A DNA stretch of 14,868 nt from JAZGER01 sp036480335 (GCA_036480335.1 JAZGGH010000110.1:1-14868), one strand, 5' to 3'; counted from the stretch's first letter, positions 7,046-14,868 are shown. Numbers and translations are program-made. Notes: a model not told the origin generated them from the sequence alone.

Positions 7046-7131
7046 CAGTGTCAAGAAGTCAGTTTTTGCCTGTTTATATACAGAGTTGAAACGCAAATGG
7101 CTCGATATTTATATAATTTATTATTGTAATA

Positions 7132-10100
7132 ATGATTTTTAGCTTTTGGGGTGATTCTGTGTTTTTTTTGTTTAAACAGCATATTTTTCGCAAGCTAATT
7201 TTTATTCTGTCTTGTTCCTTTTTTGTGTCTGCTTCGTTGCCCGTTGCTGCACAGGTAGGCTTTAAGGATGTCACACAAAGTTCCGGAATTATCCGGCATT
7301 CGGAAAGCTGGGGTGCTGCCTGGGGTGACTGGAATGGTGATTTACGCCCTGATTTCTGGGTCGGAAATCATCGCAACAGACCCGATATTTTTCAAAATAA
7401 TGGCGATGGGACATTCAGCAATGTAACTTTGCAAATCGATCGATCCAGAACTTTTCTGAATAGTCCGAGGACAGATACCCACGGTGCCGCCTGGGCTGAT
7501 TTTGATAATGATGGAGATCAGGATCTGGGTGTTACAACCACAGGTGCTGGTTTTCGCTTTATGGAAAATATGAGTAATGCCTGGTTGCTGGATCAGGCCT
7601 GGATTTATGAGATTCAGGATGACCATGCTGGTCGCCTGCCTGTCTGGTTTGATTTCACCCGTGATGGTTTACTTGATGTTGCTCAGGTGACTAAGGTGCC
7701 CGCCAAAATGCGCCAACAGAATCCTGGCGTAACCGCTTTTTCTGATATCAGGGAGGAACTGGACGTCAGCTGTCAGAATAACAACTATGCCCAGATTTCA
7801 GATCTGGATAGCGACGGTTATCTGGAATTTATTTGTGGCAAGGAAGGCACTTTCCCGCAAAATATCTACAGTACCCATACCTTACCTTTCGAGGATGTTA
7901 CCTCTATTGTTCCTGAAATCGGCAATATCAATGATACGGTCATAGCCGATTTCAATAATGATTTACGGCCAGACTTCTTCTTTACACGTGGGCGCCTGAG
8001 ACCGACGCAGGCCAGGAAGGTGGCAGCTAATCTGACAGAAGCCTGGGTTGTCTCATCAGTGATTACAGGTTCGAAAGGATTCAGTTTTCAGGCAGAGGGT
8101 CCGGTTGTTATTACGATGGATTCTGAACAACCTGAATTTATTGCCGAAGACGTGTCCATTGGTCATGACAATATGCAGCCTGCCGAACTCCCGTTCATTC
8201 TGGATCCGGCTGCTGTGTCTGGTATGGCGACCAACAACGATATCAATATTGGCTATGATACGAGTACTCAGACATGGACAGTTATGCTTGCTGCTGGAGG
8301 CAAAGGTCGAGAGAGTATCAGTGTGTATTTTACTGCAGGCGCTGCTTCGATTTCGAATGTGTCCGGTATTGGTCTTACGCCCAATGATGAGCCAATGAAT
8401 CCTAAACTGTTGTTAAATACGGGCGATGGTTTTCAGGATGCTCAGCAGATAGGTTTAGGTATGCCAGTATCCTGCAACAGTGTGACGACGGGTGATTTTG
8501 ATAACGATATGGATATTGACCTGTATCTAGTTTGTCGTGGCAGTGTTGAAAACATTGCCAACCTGTTTTATGAAAATCAGGGTGATGGTACGTTCAAAAT
8601 ACAGCAATCACATGGGGCAGAAGGGGCTATTGGCCTGGGTGTGAGCAGTGGTGCGGGTACCGGTGAAAGTGTTGTCAGTGCCGATTATGATCTCGATGGC
8701 AAACTGGATTTACTGGTGACTAATGGTTTACGCCTGATGAAAAGTGTTAGAACGGGTGGGCCGGTACAGTTGTTTCAAAATACTACAGAGAACAGTAACC
8801 ACTGGGTTGAGCTGGATCTGGTTGGTACTATTTCAAACCGTGACGCGACTGGCGCAAAAGTGATTGCAGTCGCGGGTGATGTTACTCAGATGCGCGAACA
8901 GAATGGCGGATACCATCGCTGGTCCCAGAATGACAGACGCATTCATTTCGGTCTTGGAATAAATACCCAGGTTGATATCATCGTCCGTTGGCCAAATGGG
9001 GCGACGGAGTTTTTTGCCGACCTGCAGGCAGATCAGTTGTATCGTGTTGTAGAAGGAGGTACCGGGACACCTGTGGTTCTTGATCCGGTTCCGGCATTTG
9101 CGGCACCACAACCCAGCGATGAATGTACCGCTCCTGCGTATGATGTCGCAGTCGATCGAGCCCTGTTTATCTGGAAAGACTGTGAAACGGGTATCTGGAG
9201 TGTGCGGGCAGTCACCGGAGATAACAGTGCGGCGGGGTATTCAGGCCAGATTACTGCTACTCAGAATTTCAACGAGCTGTCGCCAGTGCAAATAGACGCA
9301 TCTGACAGTGTTGTGAATACGCATTCGGCGAAGATCAGTTTCCTGATGTCTGCCGAAGAGAATGGCGAAGATGGTTTTGATTTTTCATTTCCTGTAGATG
9401 CGGCTACCTGCTTCGAGGCAATATTGCCGCCAGGGGCCCAGGTGTTGCTGGGTGGTAAGGCAATACCGCTACCGGCTACATTTGATTTTGAGAATTATGC
9501 GCCCTGTGTTGAGCAGAAGCCGATGCTAGAAATCACCGGGTTTAGCCTGCATGTTTCAGTCAATTCGCTCACGGCTGCAAAGCCCGGGCCGGTGCTTGTT
9601 GCAGGGGAGGCTTTAGAGTGGACCTATACCGTTACCAATACAGGAAATACGCCTCTACAGGATATTATTGTCTCAGGCAGAGAAAAGTTACCTGTGTTCG
9701 GAAGCTGGGAAGAGCTGTGTACGATCAGTGCTGTAGCTGTTGGTGAGAGCGCCAGTTGCCAGAGCGAGGCTGCGTCGGTTGCTGTTGAAGGTCATTATTT
9801 GTCTCTGAATAAGGCTGCCACAGTGACTGGTGACTTTAGTGTGCTGGAAAAAGCCTTTTATCAGGGACAGCAGATAACTACAGGCTCACCGGGGCTGGCA
9901 ATGGCAATTCTTGCCAATAATCAGTCGGTGCTCAAACCAGGACCGATATTTCAAGCTGATGAGCTGATCAACTGGGTGTATGTATTGACCAATACGGGCG
10001 ATACTATTTTGACAAATATAGAGGTAAAAAGCCGACAAAAGGCACCTGTCCTGGGTAATTGGGAGGTGCTTTGTTCGCTAGCCAGTATTCCTGTTGGTGA

Positions 10101-10569
10101 ATCTGCCAGTTGTATCTATTCATCACCTGCCATTGATGGAAGATATATCTCCCTTGTTGTTGCGCGTGCGTCGGCTTCGGTCGAAGCATTATCCAGGGTG
10201 TTTTATCAGGCCAGAGAATCACAGCCACCGCCTGTCGATCCGTCATTGTTGATGTTGGCAGTGTCTGCAAACGGACAAGTCACTTCCAAACCAGGGCCTG
10301 TTTTTCAGGTCGGTGAGACTGTCGACTGGATTTATAGCGTGACTAATCAGGGCAACACCTTGCTGGAAAATATTGAAGTGCATGGCCGGCAGAAACTGCC
10401 AATAGTTGGCGATTGGGGGATTCTATGCCTGATTGATCAGATTCCCGCAGGCGAGATCCGATTCTGTCAATTACAGGAAGCGGCGACTGAGGGCATCAAT
10501 AAGCGCCTGATATGGATAAATGCGAAGGATAACCAGCTTTCAGATCTGACATTTTATCAGGGACAATAA
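7132..10569 (+). CDS. Secreted FG-GAP/VCBS propeller protein with ASPIC/UnbV domain, four-Cys module and three DUF11-like repeats
   Basis: This is a 1145-residue exported protein. A signal peptide ends near VAA-Q (about residues 39-41). FG-GAP/VCBS repeats with D-x-[DN]-x-D calcium loops follow, starting at Asp66, 123, 174, 224, 273, 455 and 518. Residues 294-418 interrupt them with a beta-rich insertion. An ASPIC/UnbV domain spans 563-641. Residues 665-792 form an unrecognised module with cysteines at 665, 684 and 792 plus one between. Three repeats of about 110-120 residues (798-918, 919-1035, 1036-1145) resemble DUF11/DUF7507. Each has KPGP, W-x-Y-x-[VL]-T-N, two cysteines and a closing FYQ. 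No anchor or sorting signal is seen at the C-terminus. The ATG at 7132 lacks a ribosome binding site. An in-frame GTG at 7159 has GGTGA four bases upstream and gives a more usual signal peptide, so the true start may be 7159. Function is unknown; an extracellular, calcium-bound adhesive or binding role is inferred. Confidence 0.88.
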   Translation: MIFSFWGDSVFFLFKQHIFRKLIFILSCSFFVSASLPVAAQVGFKDVTQSSGIIRHSESWGAAWGDWNGDLRPDFWVGNHRNRPDIFQNNGDGTFSNVTLQIDRSRTFLNSPRTDTHGAAWADFDNDGDQDLGVTTTGAGFRFMENMSNAWLLDQAWIYEIQDDHAGRLPVWFDFTRDGLLDVAQVTKVPAKMRQQNPGVTAFSDIREELDVSCQNNNYAQISDLDSDGYLEFICGKEGTFPQNIYSTHTLPFEDVTSIVPEIGNINDTVIADFNNDLRPDFFFTRGRLRPTQARKVAANLTEAWVVSSVITGSKGFSFQAEGPVVITMDSEQPEFIAEDVSIGHDNMQPAELPFILDPAAVSGMATNNDINIGYDTSTQTWTVMLAAGGKGRESISVYFTAGAASISNVSGIGLTPNDEPMNPKLLLNTGDGFQDAQQIGLGMPVSCNSVTTGDFDNDMDIDLYLVCRGSVENIANLFYENQGDGTFKIQQSHGAEGAIGLGVSSGAGTGESVVSADYDLDGKLDLLVTNGLRLMKSVRTGGPVQLFQNTTENSNHWVELDLVGTISNRDATGAKVIAVAGDVTQMREQNGGYHRWSQNDRRIHFGLGINTQVDIIVRWPNGATEFFADLQADQLYRVVEGGTGTPVVLDPVPAFAAPQPSDECTAPAYDVAVDRALFIWKDCETGIWSVRAVTGDNSAAGYSGQITATQNFNELSPVQIDASDSVVNTHSAKISFLMSAEENGEDGFDFSFPVDAATCFEAILPPGAQVLLGGKAIPLPATFDFENYAPCVEQKPMLEITGFSLHVSVNSLTAAKPGPVLVAGEALEWTYTVTNTGNTPLQDIIVSGREKLPVFGSWEELCTISAVAVGESASCQSEAASVAVEGHYLSLNKAATVTGDFSVLEKAFYQGQQITTGSPGLAMAILANNQSVLKPGPIFQADELINWVYVLTNTGDTILTNIEVKSRQKAPVLGNWEVLCSLASIPVGESASCIYSSPAIDGRYISLVVARASASVEALSRVFYQARESQPPPVDPSLLMLAVSANGQVTSKPGPVFQVGETVDWIYSVTNQGNTLLENIEVHGRQKLPIVGDWGILCLIDQIPAGEIRFCQLQEAATEGINKRLIWINAKDNQLSDLTFYQGQ
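8011..8388 (+). other. Conserved insertion within the FG-GAP propeller of the first ASPIC protein
   Basis: Encoded residues 294-418 replace the regular propeller repeat pattern between the calcium loops at Asp273 and Asp455. Marker segments are KGFSFQAEGPVVITM near the start, then an INIGYDTSTQTWTVML strand pair and ESISVYF. The neighbouring paralogue has the same insertion at the same place (about 11675-12118), with KGIRFQANGPITVTI and FFIGYDTATNEWVIL. The predicted beta-strand content suggests a small beta-sandwich grafted onto the propeller. I do not recognise it as a named domain. Confidence 0.55.
9118..9507 (+). other. Four-cysteine FW-KDC module, copy in the first ASPIC protein
   Basis: This segment encodes about 130 residues bounded by conserved cysteines. 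Cys665 is followed after 18 residues by Cys684 in ALFIWKDC. Then come G-x-W-x-V-R, an S-x-x-V-N-T-H-S-A-K-I-S-F segment, G-x-D-G-F-D-F, a third cysteine in ATCF, PPGAQVLLGGK, and the last cysteine in APC (792). Three further copies occur in the downstream paralogue at 12851-13282, 13613-14008 and 14336-14734. I do not know a named family with this pattern. Disulfide bonding in the periplasm or outside the cell is plausible. Confidence 0.6.
9523..10569 (+). repeat. Three tandem DUF11/DUF7507-like coding repeats
   Basis: The units are 9523-9885, 9886-10236 and 10237-10569. Each encodes KPGP, then G-E or D-E, W-x-Y-x-[VL]-T-N-[TQ]-G-[ND]-T and I-x-V-x-x-R-[EQ]-K. Next come P-x-x-G-x-W followed by L-C, a G-E-x-x-x-C segment, and a terminal FYQ. 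The T-N-T-G-N-T core and the G-E-S-A-S-C turn resemble DUF11/DUF7507 immunoglobulin-like surface repeats. The units have clearly diverged at DNA level, so the expansion is not recent. The third unit has lost the S-A-S-C form (it reads EIRFC) and ends the protein. Confidence 0.7.
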
Positions 10570-10606
10570 GGCGAATTGTAGATTTTGTACTAACCCGGCG
10601 TTTTTT

Positions 10607-10628
10607 GCAGATATGAGCGTATATCTGC
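10607..10628. repeat. Perfect 8-bp hairpin between the two ASPIC genes
   Basis: GCAGATAT (10607-10614) and ATATCTGC (10621-10628) are perfect inverted copies around a 6-base loop. A run of six T precedes the hairpin on the plus strand rather than following it, so it does not fit an intrinsic terminator for the upstream gene. It could be a protein-binding palindrome or a 3' RNA-stabilising structure. Confidence 0.45.
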
Positions 10629-10737
10629 CTTCAGTATTTGTCTGTGAGGCCGAGATTGTGAACAGGTTCGTAGCTTGAAAGTAATCCAGATATTACTGTG
10701 CCGGGATTAACAATAAGTTGCAGTTAGATAATTCAAG

Positions 10738-10773
10738 TTAAACTATTATTATATAATAATGTTATAATATAAT
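10738..10773 (+). promoter_or_regulatory. AT-rich candidate promoter region for the second ASPIC protein
   Basis: This stretch contains three perfect TATAAT hexamers (10752-10757, 10763-10768 and 10768-10773). The best -35 partner is TTAAAC (10738-10743), 19 bases from the middle hexamer, which is a weak match. The leader to the ATG would be about 45-50 bases. Its almost pure A/T composition makes the precise boxes uncertain. Confidence 0.38.
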
Positions 10774-10822
10774 ATTAAGGGTGGGCGTTTACGTCTTTTT
10801 TTGTTGTATTAAGGGTCAACGA

Positions 10823-13800
10823 ATGTTTGTGCAAAAATTGGGTCATTTTCTTATTGGGGTTTCGTTATTTCTATCTATTGCAACGGTTCAGGCAGTAGAA
10901 TTTACCGAGATGCCTTCTGCAACTTCAGGATTGAACTATGTAGGAGAGAGCTGGGGGGCTTCCTGGGGCGATGTGAACGGTGACCGCTACCCGGATATCT
11001 TTGCCAGTAATCATCGTGCTCGTCCCAGTATTTGGCGTAATAATGGTGATGGAACCTTTACAGACATCGTACTTCAGTTTGATACTTCTTATACCTGGAT
11101 AGATTTTCCGATTATCGATACCCATGGTGGTGCCTGGGCAGATTTTGATAATGATGGAGACCAGGATCTGCTGTCACTGACCGGTAACGGTAATGGTGAT
11201 CCTGCAGCACTGTTTGTGAATGATGGTGTGGGCATCACAACAGATGAGTCAGTTTTACGAGGCATCCCCATGGACCTCGAAGGACGGCTTGCAACCTGGA
11301 TGGATTATGATGCCGATGGCTTGTTGGACTTTGTCATTAATAACCGTGCACCCAATATAGTGGTTAATCAGGATTCTCAAAATCCGGGTAATTTTACTGA
11401 TCAGACCACGGCTACAGGATTAAAAACCTTCCGTACCAATTTTAGTGTGTTGACTGATCTTGACAATGATGATCAGTTTGAACTGTTAGCGGTTACTGAT
11501 GGGGATTTTCCAGCCAAAGTATATGATATTCCCTATTTAGCAGGCACACCTTTTACTGATCTGACATCGACAGTTCCAACAACAGGTCTGGTTCTTGATA
11601 GTGTCATTGCTGATCTTGATAATGATTTGTTACCGGATATTTTTCTGGTGCGAGGCAACCTGCGTCCAGTTCAGGCTCTCAAAGTCATTGATGGTGCAGC
11701 TGGAGAGATGGATAAAATCGAGACCTTTATCGCTGCTGGTGTGGGTAGCGGTGAGAAAGGTATTCGCTTTCAGGCCAATGGCCCCATCACAGTCACTATT
11801 TCATCACAGTTGGGATTACCCCGAATTCATCTTGGTTCGACAGGTTATATACCGATAGATACCAACAGTCACCCTACAGACAAAACATTCCAGCTGGATC
11901 CGACACTGCTGAGTGACCAGGGAATTGAACCTCATGATCCTACCGATAATGTTGATCAGGGCTTCTTTATTGGTTATGACACAGCAACCAACGAGTGGGT
12001 TATTCTCAATTCACCTGGGCAGAAGAGTACGCGTGCTTATTTTCAGGTTGATGGTGTGGATCTGAGCACTCCGATCGTGACCAACATGGGTTTGGGTGAT
12101 ATGCCTGTCACACCGAAGTTCTTTAAAAATTCCGGTGCTGGTTTTACTAATATATCGGGCGTTGGTCTGAGTCAGGCCGTCTCTTGTATTTCGGCTGTAG
12201 CGGGTGATTTTGACAACGATATGGATCTCGATTTGTATCTGGTATGTCGCAATGGTATCGAAAATATCGTTAATCGCCTGTACCTGAATAATGGCGATGG
12301 CAGCTTTATAGAAGCGGCTTCCTTTGGTGCAGAGGGTATTACTGGCGTAGGCCTGGTGAGTGGTGCAGGTGTTGGTGAAAATGTGGTTATCGCCGATTAT
12401 GACCTGGACGGCTGGCTTGATCTCTATGTTATGAATGGCTTGCTGATGAATCCGATTCGAGTCGGTGGTCCAGACCAGTTGTTTAGAAATACTACGGGTA
12501 ATACAAGCACCAATCACTGGATTCAACTGGATCTGGTTGGTACGGTGTCCAATCGGGATGCGATTGGTGCGAAAGTTCTGGCTTCAGCGGGTGGTCAGAC
12601 ACAGGTGAGTGAAAACAATGGTAACTACCATCGCTGGTCACAAAATTTCAAGCGTACCCATTTTGGTCTGGCACAAAACACCACCGTGGACATTGAAGTG
12701 CGCTGGCCGAATGGTGATGTGGACACTTTTGTTGGACTGGCAGCAGACCAGCTATATGAAGCTACCCAGGGTCTGACAGGCAGTAGCACAGGCAGTATAG
12801 CTACCGTTTCAGCAGGTACGGCACCATCATTCCCAGCGCCACAGGCGGGTAATGAATGTGGAGTGAATCCGCTGAATCAGCCGGTTGATTTTCCCTACCA
12901 TTTTGATCCGGAGCAGGATCAGAGTTTATTTGTCTGGAAGGATTGTGCGACCACTGGTGACTGGTTTGTGCGCGCTACTGCGGGGAATGGTACGGGTATT
13001 GAATATGATGGCTTACTACTGTCAAGTGAAGCCTTTGCTCTGGTAACGCCGTTTGATGTAGAAGTTGGCAATGACATTGTCGACAATACTACCGATACTG
13101 CGCAGATTGATTTCTTCCTGCGCGGTTCCGGTGCGGGTGTCGATGGTTTTGATTTTACGGCCAATGCCAGTGCAGGTCTCTGTCTGACTGCCAGTTCACT
13201 CCCTGTCAATGGTCAGGTGTTACTCGGTAAGAGTCATTTGCCTGTCAGTCTGCCTCTGGATCTGAACACATTGAAAACCTGTGTTGATATATCGGCAGTC
13301 GATATATCCGCTAATGAAGCTGATGGCGTTGCAACATTTACTGTTAGCCTGAGCGAGGCTGTAGCAACCACTGTTACTGTTGATTATTCAGTTCTCGCCG
13401 GTACAGCGATAGAGAATGCGGATTATTCTCTGGCCACCAGCACAGGAAGTCTGACGTTCAATCCGGGTGAATTAAGTAAAACAGTGGATATCACACTATT
13501 ACCGGATATGTTGGCCGAAGGCCCGGAAACGCTATCGTTAATACTCAGCGGCGCGGCTGGCGCGTTTGTTTTTGATAATGAGGCGATACTCACCATCATT
13601 GATAATCAGATTAATCCTTGTGGTGTGCCGGTTTATGACCGTGCAACCGAGAAGGCGCTGTTTGTCTGGCAGGACTGTGCAACGGGTGAATGGACTGTCC
13701 GTGCAACGTCAGGTGGTGATAGTAACGGAGCGATTCATACGGGTTCGGTAGAGTCTTCAGCAGCTTTTGCCTCGGTTTCCGGTTTCAGTATTGAAGGCAG

Positions 13801-14868
13801 TGATCTGCTGGATAATACGACTGATCCTGCCCGTATTGACTACTTGATGAAAATGTTTGGTACCGGTGAAGATGGTTTCCAGTTTACGCCTGAAAGTGGT
13901 TCATCTTCCTGCTTTAGACCAACAGGGCCTGCGGGTGTGCCTGTCCTTATTGGACAGGGAAAGTCGGCAGTAACAGGTGCATTTGATCTGGCAACACTAG
14001 GACCCTGTCTGGATATTGCTATTGATGATGTGATGGTCAGTGAAGCGGATGCAATGGCCAGCTTTACGGTGACTTTGTCTGCGGCTAGCAGCAGTACAGT
14101 TAGCGTCGATTATGTTACCCAGGCGGGTACAGCAATAGCAGATGCTGATTATACCGATGTGACTGCACCCACGACGGTAACTTTTGCACCAGGTGAAACT
14201 AGCAAGATAGTGGATATTGCTATTCTTCAGGATAGCCTGATGGAAGGAAATGAAGTCTTTACGGTTAATCTGACGCAACCTGTGAATGCAATGATTGTAG
14301 ATGCTTCAGGACAAGCGACTATTACGGATGATGAATTAGGTGCTTGCGGTGTGCCGGTCTTTGATTCAGCGATAGAAAAAGCGTTGTTTGTCTGGAAGGA
14401 TTGCCAGAGTGGCGAATGGTTTGTGCGTAACACCGGTGGTGGCGACAGTGCTGGTGTTTTCTACGATGGCGAAGTAATCACCGATCAGAGCTTTATTAAT
14501 GTCACCGCAATTGATCTTGAAGCGAGTGATACGCTGGATAATACGACCGATCCGACTGTCATAGATTTCTATTTGAAGATATGGAACCAGGGTGTAGAAG
14601 GTTTTCAGTTTACGCCGACATCCGATGCGGGCACCTGTCTGGAGTTGACTGGGCCAGCGGGAGTGCCTGTACTGGTAGGACCAACGAAACTGGCTGTGTC
14701 TACACCGTTTGACCTGGCAACACTGGGAGCTTGTACGAGTAATCCGGTAGATGTATCGATCAACGATGTGACGGTCAGCGAAGCCGATGCAACCGCCAGT
14801 TTTACGGTTAGCCTGGCAGTCGCCAGCGGTAATACGGTGTCAGTTGATTATGTCACCCAGGCAGGAAC
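10823..14868 (+). CDS. Secreted FG-GAP/VCBS and ASPIC/UnbV protein with alternating four-Cys modules and Calx-beta domains, C-terminus outside window
   Basis: The frame is open for 1348 codons and runs off the window without a stop. AAGGG at 10811-10815 lies 7 bases before the ATG. A signal peptide (MFVQKLGHFLIGVSLFLSIA onward) should be cut near VQA. The head parallels the upstream paralogue: SWGASWGDVNGD, HGGAWADFDNDGDQD, AGDFDNDMDLDLYLVC and IADYDLDGWLDL calcium loops. It has the same propeller insertion and an ASPIC/UnbV domain at about 570-652. After that, four-Cys modules at about 679-820, 933-1062 and 1175-1304 alternate with Calx-beta domains at 821-928, 1063-1171 and from 1305. The Calx-beta domains show S-E-A-D, V-D-Y-x-T-Q-A-G-T-A, A-D-Y and E-G-N-E-x-F motifs, so they probably bind calcium. 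The substrate is unknown; an extracellular structural or adhesive role is inferred. I followed the frame line by line and found no frameshift. Confidence 0.9.
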   Translation, partial: MFVQKLGHFLIGVSLFLSIATVQAVEFTEMPSATSGLNYVGESWGASWGDVNGDRYPDIFASNHRARPSIWRNNGDGTFTDIVLQFDTSYTWIDFPIIDTHGGAWADFDNDGDQDLLSLTGNGNGDPAALFVNDGVGITTDESVLRGIPMDLEGRLATWMDYDADGLLDFVINNRAPNIVVNQDSQNPGNFTDQTTATGLKTFRTNFSVLTDLDNDDQFELLAVTDGDFPAKVYDIPYLAGTPFTDLTSTVPTTGLVLDSVIADLDNDLLPDIFLVRGNLRPVQALKVIDGAAGEMDKIETFIAAGVGSGEKGIRFQANGPITVTISSQLGLPRIHLGSTGYIPIDTNSHPTDKTFQLDPTLLSDQGIEPHDPTDNVDQGFFIGYDTATNEWVILNSPGQKSTRAYFQVDGVDLSTPIVTNMGLGDMPVTPKFFKNSGAGFTNISGVGLSQAVSCISAVAGDFDNDMDLDLYLVCRNGIENIVNRLYLNNGDGSFIEAASFGAEGITGVGLVSGAGVGENVVIADYDLDGWLDLYVMNGLLMNPIRVGGPDQLFRNTTGNTSTNHWIQLDLVGTVSNRDAIGAKVLASAGGQTQVSENNGNYHRWSQNFKRTHFGLAQNTTVDIEVRWPNGDVDTFVGLAADQLYEATQGLTGSSTGSIATVSAGTAPSFPAPQAGNECGVNPLNQPVDFPYHFDPEQDQSLFVWKDCATTGDWFVRATAGNGTGIEYDGLLLSSEAFALVTPFDVEVGNDIVDNTTDTAQIDFFLRGSGAGVDGFDFTANASAGLCLTASSLPVNGQVLLGKSHLPVSLPLDLNTLKTCVDISAVDISANEADGVATFTVSLSEAVATTVTVDYSVLAGTAIENADYSLATSTGSLTFNPGELSKTVDITLLPDMLAEGPETLSLILSGAAGAFVFDNEAILTIIDNQINPCGVPVYDRATEKALFVWQDCATGEWTVRATSGGDSNGAIHTGSVESSAAFASVSGFSIEGSDLLDNTTDPARIDYLMKMFGTGEDGFQFTPESGSSSCFRPTGPAGVPVLIGQGKSAVTGAFDLATLGPCLDIAIDDVMVSEADAMASFTVTLSAASSSTVSVDYVTQAGTAIADADYTDVTAPTTVTFAPGETSKIVDIAILQDSLMEGNEVFTVNLTQPVNAMIVDASGQATITDDELGACGVPVFDSAIEKALFVWKDCQSGEWFVRNTGGGDSAGVFYDGEVITDQSFINVTAIDLEASDTLDNTTDPTVIDFYLKIWNQGVEGFQFTPTSDAGTCLELTGPAGVPVLVGPTKLAVSTPFDLATLGACTSNPVDVSINDVTVSEADATASFTVSLAVASGNTVSVDYVTQAG
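12851..14868 (+). repeat. Tandem coding repeat: four-Cys module plus Calx-beta domain
   Basis: Three four-Cys modules (12851-13282, 13613-14008, 14336-14734) are each followed by a Calx-beta domain (13283-13606, 14009-14335, 14735 to the window end). The distance between equivalent first cysteines is 762 bases for the first pair and 726 for the second; the first module has a 10-residue insertion between its first two cysteines. Units two and three are visibly similar at DNA level, for example gattatgt-acccaggc and aatacgac-gatcc blocks. This points to recent duplication, and the array may continue past the window. Confidence 0.82.

Noticed and set aside
12011..12526. A 171-codon minus-strand open frame inside the second ASPIC gene
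   Set aside because: The plus-strand frame is continuous with recognisable calcium loops. The antisense product is low-complexity and has no domain features.
12851..14868. Regularly spaced repeats considered as a CRISPR array
   Set aside because: The periods are over 700 bases, the repeats are diverged and lie in a continuous reading frame, so they are protein-domain repeats.

Overview
The window reads as a chromosomal segment of a Gram-negative bacterium, most likely a gammaproteobacterium. The reasons are a PrmB that follows the enterobacterial protein closely, a proteobacterial phosphatidylserine decarboxylase, and a Sco/PCu(A)C copper pair. Base composition is close to even and the intergenic regions are AT-rich. 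I cannot name the genus from sequence alone.

Layout. Positions 1-123 are one end of an ISL3-family insertion sequence, with the first 27 codons of its transposase reading leftward off the window. Positions 142-2125 hold a minus-strand cluster: a Sco1/SenC copper protein overlapping a PCu(A)C copper chaperone, then psd. The first two fit delivery of copper to the CuA site of cytochrome oxidase. Divergent from them is prmB (2182-3117), which converges on a minus-strand family 4-type glycosyltransferase (3156-4394). A 444-base gap then carries a candidate promoter for the glycosyltransferase and a roughly 145-base fold-back (MITE-like) element with TA flanks. Two tandem plus-strand sulfotransferase-fold genes follow (4839-5846 and 5866-6873), 19 bases apart and probably co-transcribed.

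The right half (7132-14868) holds two large paralogous secreted proteins, each with its own promoter-like leader. Both have a signal peptide, an FG-GAP/VCBS calcium-loop propeller interrupted at the same place by a roughly 125-150-residue insertion, an ASPIC/UnbV domain, and then a module with four conserved cysteines and a [FV/FI]W[KQ]DC signature that I do not recognise. After this shared core they diverge completely. The first ends in three DUF11/DUF7507-like repeats, each closing with FYQ. The second alternates the four-cysteine module with Calx-beta domains and runs off the window still open.

The most interesting content is this pair and the four copies of the four-cysteine module. They look like extracellular, calcium-dependent surface proteins that diversify by swapping C-terminal repeats behind a constant head. 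The glycosyltransferase and sulfotransferases next door suggest a cell-surface or glycan-modification neighbourhood, but that link is inference.
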